DNA from: DASWRT01 sp036403035
GTDB taxonomy: Bacteria > Pseudomonadota > Alphaproteobacteria > ATCC43930 > CGMCC-115725
Length of the DNA: 10,495 nt
Assembly: GCA_036403035.1 (NCBI GenBank)
Contig: DASWRT010000297.1
Coordinates: 1-10,495, forward strand
Reading direction: 5' to 3'
Every line of letters begins with the position of its first letter. The first letter of the stretch is position 1. Positions 5,664 to 10,495 of the stretch are shown here, one piece after another. A program made the translations under genes and the position numbers. Below the pieces are notes generated by a model, which was given only the letters and a program-made list of their open reading frames with translations, did no database searches and was not told where the DNA came from.

Positions 5664-7111
5664 CCGATTACGGGCCGGGGATCGTCGTCCGGAAGCCGTT
5701 CGCCGAGGCGGCGCGCAAGGCGCTGCGCGACAGCCAGCTCCGCCGCAACCTCGGCAAGGCGACCTCGCACATCCGCAGGAAGCGCGGCGAGGTCGTGCAC
5801 GAGCTGCCGGACTGGCAGGAGCTGCGCGAGGCGGGGCGCGCGATCAAGGAGCGGACGCTCCGCCATCTCGACCACCATCTGCTGATGCTGGAGGCCAGCG
5901 TGACCCGCGCCGGCGGCACGGTCCACTGGGCGCGCGACGGCGCGGAGGCGGCGCTGATCATCGGCGACGTGCTGGCCAAGCACGACGCCAGGGAGGTCAT
6001 CAAGATCAAGTCGCTGACCAGCGACGAGATCGGCCTCAACTCGGCGCTCTCGACGCGCGGCATCAAGGCTTACGAGACCGATCTCGCCGAGGTGATCATA
6101 CAGCTCGGCGGCGACACCGCCTCGCATATCGTCGTCCCGGCCGTGCACCGCAACCGCGCCGAGATCCGCGAGATCTTCAAGCGCAACATGGCGGGTACCG
6201 AAAATCTTTCGGACGTCCCGGCCGACCTCACCGCAGCGGCGCGCCGCTATCTCCGGCAGAAGTTCCTCACCGTCCCCTATGCGATCAGCGGCGCCAATTT
6301 CGGCGTCGCCGAGACCGGCTCGATCGTGATCTTCGAGTCCGAGGGCAACGGTCGCATGTGCCTCACCCTGCCGCGCGTGCTGATCACGGTGATGGGGATC
6401 GAGAAGGTGGTGCCGACATGGCGCGACATGGAGGTCTTCCTCCAGACCCTGCCGCGCTCCTCTACCGCCGAGCGGATGAACCCGTACAACTCGGTCTGGA
6501 GCGGCATCCAGGCCGGCGAGGGGCCGGAGGAGTTCCACCTCGTCCTGCTGGACAACCGGCGGACCGAGGTGCTTGCCGACGCCATGGCGCGCGAGACGCT
6601 GCAATGCATCCGCTGCGCGGCCTGCCTCAATGTCTGCCCGGTCTACGAGCGCACCGGCGGGCACGCCTACGGCTCGACCTATCCGGGGCCGATCGGCGCG
6701 ATCCTGACGCCGCAGCTCAACGAACCCGGGCCGGCGGAAACGCTGCCCTGGGCGTCGTCGCTGTGCGGCGCCTGCTACGAGGTCTGCCCGGTCAAGATCA
6801 ACATCCCGCGCATCCTCGTCCATCTCCGCGGCAAGGTCGTCAGGCGGCGGCACAAGACGCTCGTCGGCAAGCTGTCGCCGGAATCCATCGCGATGGCGAC
6901 GATGGCGCGCGTCTTCGACAATCCGCGCCTCTACGAATGGTCGCAGCGCGCCGCCGCGATCGGCCAGATCCCGTTCCTCCACGGCGGCGTGATCGACCGG
7001 CTGCCGGGGCCGCTCGCCGGCTGGACCGCGATGCGCGATCTCGCGCCGGTGCCGAACCAGTCGTTCCGCGCCTGGTGGCGGGAACGGAAACAGGGAACGG
7101 GGCGGCCATGA
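5660..7111 (+). CDS. lutB: LutB/LldF L-lactate oxidation iron-sulfur protein
   Basis: Seen: 483 residues. An N-terminal LUD domain (about 60-290, including GIKAYETDLAEVIIQLGG at 134-151 and ETGSIVIFESEGNGR at 218-232) is followed by two ferredoxin-type motifs. Cys316, Cys319, Cys322 and Cys326-Pro form a complete CxxCxxCxxxCP set; Cys369, Cys372 and Cys376-Pro form CxxCxxxCP, where LutB-type proteins carry the second cluster. The C-terminal tail has RAWWRER near 470-476. Known: LutB is the large Fe-S subunit of the LutABC complex for L-lactate use. The start is the ATG at 5660, overlapping the lutA stop, with a strong AGGAGG at 5647-5652 inside the end of lutA; the frame stays open upstream, but that part is a shadow of lutA. 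It ends by a 4-nt overlap with lutC. Confidence 0.95.
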   Translation: MTDYGPGIVVRKPFAEAARKALRDSQLRRNLGKATSHIRRKRGEVVHELPDWQELREAGRAIKERTLRHLDHHLLMLEASVTRAGGTVHWARDGAEAALIIGDVLAKHDAREVIKIKSLTSDEIGLNSALSTRGIKAYETDLAEVIIQLGGDTASHIVVPAVHRNRAEIREIFKRNMAGTENLSDVPADLTAAARRYLRQKFLTVPYAISGANFGVAETGSIVIFESEGNGRMCLTLPRVLITVMGIEKVVPTWRDMEVFLQTLPRSSTAERMNPYNSVWSGIQAGEGPEEFHLVLLDNRRTEVLADAMARETLQCIRCAACLNVCPVYERTGGHAYGSTYPGPIGAILTPQLNEPGPAETLPWASSLCGACYEVCPVKINIPRILVHLRGKVVRRRHKTLVGKLSPESIAMATMARVFDNPRLYEWSQRAAAIGQIPFLHGGVIDRLPGPLAGWTAMRDLAPVPNQSFRAWWRERKQGTGRP

Positions 7112-7827
7112 GCGGCGACGGCCGGTCCGCCGCGCGCGAGGCCGTGCTCGGCCGGATCCGCGCCGCGCTCGCCGACGTGCCATCCGGCGAGGAATCGTCG
7201 ACCGACGGCATCGAGCGGAGCTATCGGCGGCATCTCGCCTCGGGCGAAGGCGCGCTGGTCGAGACGTTCGTCGACAAGCTCCAGGGCTACAAGGTGACGG
7301 TGACGCGGACGCCGCGCGCTGCGGCGCGCGAGGCGATCGGCGCGATCCTGTCGCGCCGCAACCTGCGCACGCTGGTGACGCCCGCCGACTTCCCGGCCGA
7401 CCTGGAGCCCCTGGACCTGAAGTTCCGCCGCGATCCCTTCCGGAGACGCGGGAACGGCGGGAATGGCGGCGACGGCGGCGAGGGCCTCAGCCGCGAGGAG
7501 ATCGCCGCCGCCGACGGCGCGGTGACGCTGTGCGCGGTCGCCATCGCCCAGACCGGCACGATCGTGCTCGACGGCGGGGCAGGCCAGGGGCGGCGCGCGC
7601 TCTCGCTGCTGCCGGACTATCATCTCTGCGTCGTCGATGCCGGACAGATCGTCGGGCTGGTGCCCGAAGCCGTAGAGCGCACGGCCGACGCGGTGCGCGC
7701 CGGACGGCCGCTCACGTTCGTCTCCGGCCCTTCGGCGACATCGGACATCGAGCTGAACCGCGTCGAAGGCGTGCATGGCCCGCGCACGCTCGACGTGCTG
7801 ATCCTGGTCAGCGGCAACCCGGCATAA
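7108..7827 (+). CDS. lutC: LutC/LldG (YkgG family) LUD-domain lactate utilisation protein
   Basis: Seen: 239 residues with one LUD domain. The C-terminal half is diagnostic: CAVAIAQTGTIVLDGG (142-157), LLPDYHLCVVDAGQIVGLVPE (167-187) and FVSGPSATSDIELNRVEGVHGPRTLDVLIL (204-233). The N-terminal RIRAAL (16-21) is the usual start of the family. Known: LutC is the third subunit required with LutA and LutB for L-lactate oxidation. Odd: residues 111-126 hold a low-complexity Arg/Gly/Asn/Asp run around GNGGNGGDGGEG, which looks like a flexible insertion between the two halves of the fold. The ATG at 7108 overlaps the lutB stop by 4 nt (ATGA). It ends 44 nt from the converging gene on the minus strand. 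Confidence 0.93.
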   Translation: MSGDGRSAAREAVLGRIRAALADVPSGEESSTDGIERSYRRHLASGEGALVETFVDKLQGYKVTVTRTPRAAAREAIGAILSRRNLRTLVTPADFPADLEPLDLKFRRDPFRRRGNGGNGGDGGEGLSREEIAAADGAVTLCAVAIAQTGTIVLDGGAGQGRRALSLLPDYHLCVVDAGQIVGLVPEAVERTADAVRAGRPLTFVSGPSATSDIELNRVEGVHGPRTLDVLILVSGNPA

Positions 7828-7871
7828 CGCCCGGCGGCAGGCCTGCGGCTGGAGCGGACGGCTTGGGCCGG

Positions 7872-8336
7872 CTATATGCCCGGCTTGAGCCGCCGAACGG
7901 TCGCGAGACGGGTCGCGTGGAGAGGTGCTACGGCAGCGATAACGACGGGCGGCTGCCGGCGGCGCAGACGGCGCAGCGTCCAGGCCATCAGAATGCCGAT
8001 CCCGAGCAGGATGCCGGGCGGCACCAAGGCGACGGTGCAGAGCGGCCAGAAGCCGTAGGTGACGAAAAGGGTTGCGGTTTCGGTCCAGGTACCGCCATAG
8101 CTGCCGGCGGGCCTTGCCGCGGCAGCGCACGAGGCGGTGCGGTCGCAGTCCAGCGCCGCGATCTCCTGAGCGATCTCCTGGCTTGCCGCGACTTGGCTGT
8201 CGATACGGTCGCACAGCGACCAGCCCACGAGGAATACCCACACGACCGCGGAAACCGCCCAGAAGAGTAGGAGCGCGCGGCGCCTTCCGCCCGTCTCGAC
8301 CGACGCGATGGCCCTTGAACCGGTCATCCTACTCAC
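7872..8336 (-). CDS. small two-helix membrane protein, function unknown
   Basis: I do not recognise a family. Seen: 154 residues with TM1 at about 21-41 (ALLLFWAVSAVVWVFLVGW) and TM2 at about 88-120 (PPGILLGIGILMAWT near its end), each flanked by Arg clusters (RRR 18-20; RRLRRR 122-127). By the positive-inside rule both ends are cytoplasmic and the loop at about 42-88 periplasmic. That loop contains Cys64 and Cys70, which could form a disulfide. The GTG start at 8336 is well supported by AGGAGG at 8343-8348 (6-nt spacing); ATG at 8327 is an in-frame alternative. Codon use fits the neighbours. It converges on lutC and points the same way as the RND gene but 262 nt downstream of it, so it is probably a separate transcript. 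Confidence 0.7.
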   Translation of the reverse strand: MSRMTGSRAIASVETGGRRRALLLFWAVSAVVWVFLVGWSLCDRIDSQVAASQEIAQEIAALDCDRTASCAAAARPAGSYGGTWTETATLFVTYGFWPLCTVALVPPGILLGIGILMAWTLRRLRRRQPPVVIAAVAPLHATRLATVRRLKPGI

Positions 8337-8598
8337 GGCGCGCCTCCTCGACGGCGTGGACGGATATTCTCGCCCGGTTTACGGCGTTAGCACAACCGAA
8401 GTTCCGCCATCTCTGCGTGAATCCTTGGCCCGCCCCGTTGCCGGCCGGTAAATGGCGGGGGAGCGGCGCCGCTGCGCAGTGCCTCCGTCGGCGCGGAGCG
8501 GGTTGAAGAAGCTGACGCTGGAAAACCAGAAAGGTGATCGGGAACGGGCGATAATGCTGCCCGCCCGCCGCGCACGTCAGGTGTGGAACGACTTGTTG
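8337..8598. other. 262-nt gap between the RND gene and the small membrane-protein gene
   Basis: I see no supported gene. Visible structure: AGCGGCGCCGCT, a 12-bp perfect palindrome at 8462-8473, and a short stem reading CGGGC/GCCCG on the minus strand around 8544-8564 that follows the RND stop. Neither has a U-tract, so an intrinsic terminator for the RND transcript cannot be claimed. The bases 8500-8530 are less GC-rich than the genes around them. Confidence 0.4.
8366..8395 (-). promoter_or_regulatory. possible promoter for the two-helix membrane protein
   Basis: On the minus strand TTGTGC (8390-8395; 3/6 to the -35 consensus) and GAGAAT (8366-8371; 4/6 to the -10) are separated by 18 nt. 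Transcription would begin near 8359, giving a leader of about 23 nt ahead of the AGGAGG ribosome site. The match is weak; it is listed because its position suits the strong ribosome site. Confidence 0.25.
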
Positions 8599-10495
8599 CT
8601 AATCGTTTCCCTGGACGGGGACGTAATCCGGCGAGAGCGGGGGCGCGGCGGCGGCGGCCGACGCCGGGACGGGCACGGGAGCCGGGGCGCGGCGGCGATC
8701 GCGGCGCGCAGTGAGCGTCTCCAGGTAAATGTAGATTACCGGGGTGATGTAGAGGGTGAGGAGCTGCGACACGATCAGGCCGCCGACGACCGCAAGACCG
8801 AGCGGCCGGCGTAGCTCTGCGCCCGCGCCGGCGCCGATCGCGATCGGCAGCGCGCCCATGATCGCGGCCATCGTCGTCATCATGATCGGCCGGAAGCGCA
8901 GCAGGCACGCCTCGTAAATCGCCTGTTCGGGCGTCGCGTCCGACGTCCGGCGGCGCTCGATCGCGAAGTCGATCATCATGATCGCGTTCTTCTTGACGAT
9001 GCCGATCAGCATCTCGACGCCGATGATCGCGATCACGCTGAGGTCCATCCGGAACAGCATCAGCGTCAGCAACGCGCCGAGACCGGCGGCCGGCAGGCCG
9101 GAGAGGATCGTGATCGGGTGGATGAAGCTCTCGTACAGGATCCCGAGCACGATGTAGATCACGAACACCGCGGCGCCGAGGAGCAGGCCCTGCCCGCGCA
9201 GAGAGTCCTGGAATACCTGCGCGGTTCCCTGGAAGCTCGTCAGGATCGTAGCCGGCAGGTCCATCCGGCGCTCGGCCGCCTGAATGCGCTCGACGGCCTG
9301 CCCGAGCGAGACGCCCGGCGCGAGGTTGAACGAGATCGTCACCGCCGGGAGCTGCGACTGGTGGTTGACGCTGACCGGCCCGGCCATCCGGCGGACAGTC
9401 GCGACCGTGTCGAGCGGAACGAGTTGGCCGTCGTTGGTGCGGACGTAGAGCGCCGCGAGATCGCCGATGTCCCGTTGGTACTTCGGGTCGGCCTCCAGGA
9501 TCACCTGATAGTCGTTGGTCGGCGTGTAGATCGTCGCCACCTGCCGCGTGCCGAAGGCGCTGTAGAGCGTCGAGCGGACGGAGTCGGCGGTGACGTTGAG
9601 CGACGCCGCCTTGTCGCGGTCCAGCTCGACCATGGCCTGCGGCGCGCGGATCTCTAGGTCGCTCGTCACGTCCTGGAGGCCCGGCAGCTTCTTCAGGGCG
9701 TCCTCCAGCTTGGGCGACCACTCCTTGAGCTGGGTGAAATCGTCGGCCTGCACGGTATACTGGTACAGGCTCTTGGCGAGCCGCCCGCCGACCTGGATGT
9801 TCTGGATCGGCTGCAGGAAGACGTTGATGTCGGTGTCGCCGACGAGCTTGCTCCGCAGCCGCTGGATCACGTCCTGCACCGAAACCTTGCGCTCCTCAAG
9901 CGGCTTCAGTCCGATGAAGAGGCGGCCGGAATTGAGCGCCGTGCTGAAACCGGAAGCGCCGACGGTCGAGTTCACGACGGAGACGGCCGGATCGTCCTGG
10001 ATGATCGCCGCGACCTTCCGCTGCGCCGCGCCCATTGCCCCGAACGAGATGTCCTGGCTGGCCTGGGTGATCGCGAAGATCTGCCCGGTATCCTCGATCG
10101 GGAAGAAGCCCTTCGGGATCGTGACGTACAGATAGCCGCTGATCCCGATCGTCGCGACCGTCACCAGCAGCATCGCGAACTTGAAGGCGAGGGCCTTGCG
10201 GAGGGTCCAGTCGTAGCCGCGCAGCCACGCGTCGAACGCCGCTTCGGAGGCGCGCAGGAAAACGTTCGGCTTCTTGTGGTCGTCGTGCGCCCGCAGGAAG
10301 CGCGAGCAGAGCATGGGGGTGAGGGTGAGGGAGACGAACCCCGAGACGAGGATCGTCATGCTGATGGTGACGGCGAACTCGCGGAAGAGGCGTCCGACGA
10401 TGCCGCCCATGAAGAGGACGGGGATGAAGACGGCGACGAGCGAGAAGGTGATCGAGAGGATGGTGAAGCCGATCTCGCGCGAGCCCTTGAGCGCC
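8599..10495 (-). CDS. RND efflux transporter permease subunit, MdtB/MdtC-like (N-terminal part outside window)
   Basis: Seen: the minus-strand frame is open from the right edge to TAG at 8599-8601, giving the last 631 residues; family members have about 1030-1050, so roughly 400 are off-window. The fragment starts in the TM5-TM6 region, ALKGSREIGFTILSITFSLVA, then VLFMGGIVGRLFREFAVT, as in MdtB/C-type HAE-1 pumps. The second periplasmic porter domain follows, then TM8-TM12 with IGIVKKNAIMMIDFA and RFRPIMMTTMAAIMGALP. The Lys codon at 8989-8991 and the Thr after PIMM align with the AcrB proton-relay Lys940 and Thr978. The Asp pair of TM4 is beyond the edge. The C-terminal tail (about 40 residues) is rich in Ala and Pro and looks disordered. 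An adaptor (MFP) gene is expected beyond the right edge, upstream of this gene. The substrate is unknown. Confidence 0.96.
   Translation of the reverse strand, partial: ALKGSREIGFTILSITFSLVAVFIPVLFMGGIVGRLFREFAVTISMTILVSGFVSLTLTPMLCSRFLRAHDDHKKPNVFLRASEAAFDAWLRGYDWTLRKALAFKFAMLLVTVATIGISGYLYVTIPKGFFPIEDTGQIFAITQASQDISFGAMGAAQRKVAAIIQDDPAVSVVNSTVGASGFSTALNSGRLFIGLKPLEERKVSVQDVIQRLRSKLVGDTDINVFLQPIQNIQVGGRLAKSLYQYTVQADDFTQLKEWSPKLEDALKKLPGLQDVTSDLEIRAPQAMVELDRDKAASLNVTADSVRSTLYSAFGTRQVATIYTPTNDYQVILEADPKYQRDIGDLAALYVRTNDGQLVPLDTVATVRRMAGPVSVNHQSQLPAVTISFNLAPGVSLGQAVERIQAAERRMDLPATILTSFQGTAQVFQDSLRGQGLLLGAAVFVIYIVLGILYESFIHPITILSGLPAAGLGALLTLMLFRMDLSVIAIIGVEMLIGIVKKNAIMMIDFAIERRRTSDATPEQAIYEACLLRFRPIMMTTMAAIMGALPIAIGAGAGAELRRPLGLAVVGGLIVSQLLTLYITPVIYIYLETLTARRDRRRAPAPVPVPASAAAAAPPLSPDYVPVQGND

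Noticed and set aside
5327..7183. Minus-strand open frame of 618 codons opposite lutA/lutB
   Set aside because: The same GC-bias shadow effect; the plus strand carries complete Fe-S and LUD motifs.
7828..7893. GC-rich hairpins between lutC and the converging gene (GCCGG/CCGGC at 7867-7884, CGGCT/AGCCG at 7881-7892, palindrome GCAGGCCTGC)
   Set aside because: They could act as a bidirectional terminator, but the stems are short, partly overlap the membrane-protein gene and have no T-run, so I do not call a terminator.
8452..8814. Plus-strand open frame of 120 codons overlapping the end of the RND gene
   Set aside because: Mostly antisense to the RND gene, Arg/Gly-rich, no ribosome site or domain.

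Overview
The window comes from a GC-rich bacterial chromosome, most likely an alphaproteobacterium. The evidence is strong G/C preference at third codon positions, tight gene packing, GTG/TTG starts, and proteins that read like alphaproteobacterial family members (a LACTB2-like MBL hydrolase with a C-terminal winged helix, a cysteine-poor Crp/Fnr regulator, LutABC, an MdtB/C-like RND pump). I found no tRNA, rRNA, CRISPR array, insertion sequence or phage gene. The placement is a judgement from protein style, not a search result.

Layout: positions 1-245 hold no convincing gene. They contain a possible promoter, an imperfect inverted repeat and a REP-like half-site. From 246 to 2042 there are two plus-strand hydrolase genes 15 nt apart: an MBL-fold hydrolase (TTG start) and an S33-type alpha/beta hydrolase. 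At 2088-2702 is a Crp/Fnr-family regulator. Its stop codon lies inside a perfect 16-bp palindrome with TGAT/ATCA half-sites, 62 nt before a gene for a secreted histidine-rich protein of unknown function (2776-3387). An MFS_3-type exporter follows at 3531-4829.

At 4920-7827 lies a compact lactate-oxidation operon, lutA-lutB-lutC (lldEFG), whose three genes overlap by 4 nt (ATGA) at each junction. A GntR/FadR-type operator-like sequence overlaps a candidate promoter just upstream. No lactate permease, flavin lactate dehydrogenase or lactate regulator is present in the window.

The right part runs on the minus strand: a small two-helix membrane protein of unknown function (7872-8336, converging on lutC), a 262-nt gap, then the C-terminal 631 residues of an RND efflux permease that continues past the right edge.

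The parts that seem worth following up are regulatory. They are the FNR-like palindrome between the regulator and the His-rich protein, a perfect LacI-family-like palindrome inside the MFS gene built from rare TTA/CTA codons, and the FadR-like site before lutA. I see no clearly new multi-gene system. The least explained unit is the Crp/Fnr regulator with its palindrome and the His-rich exported protein.
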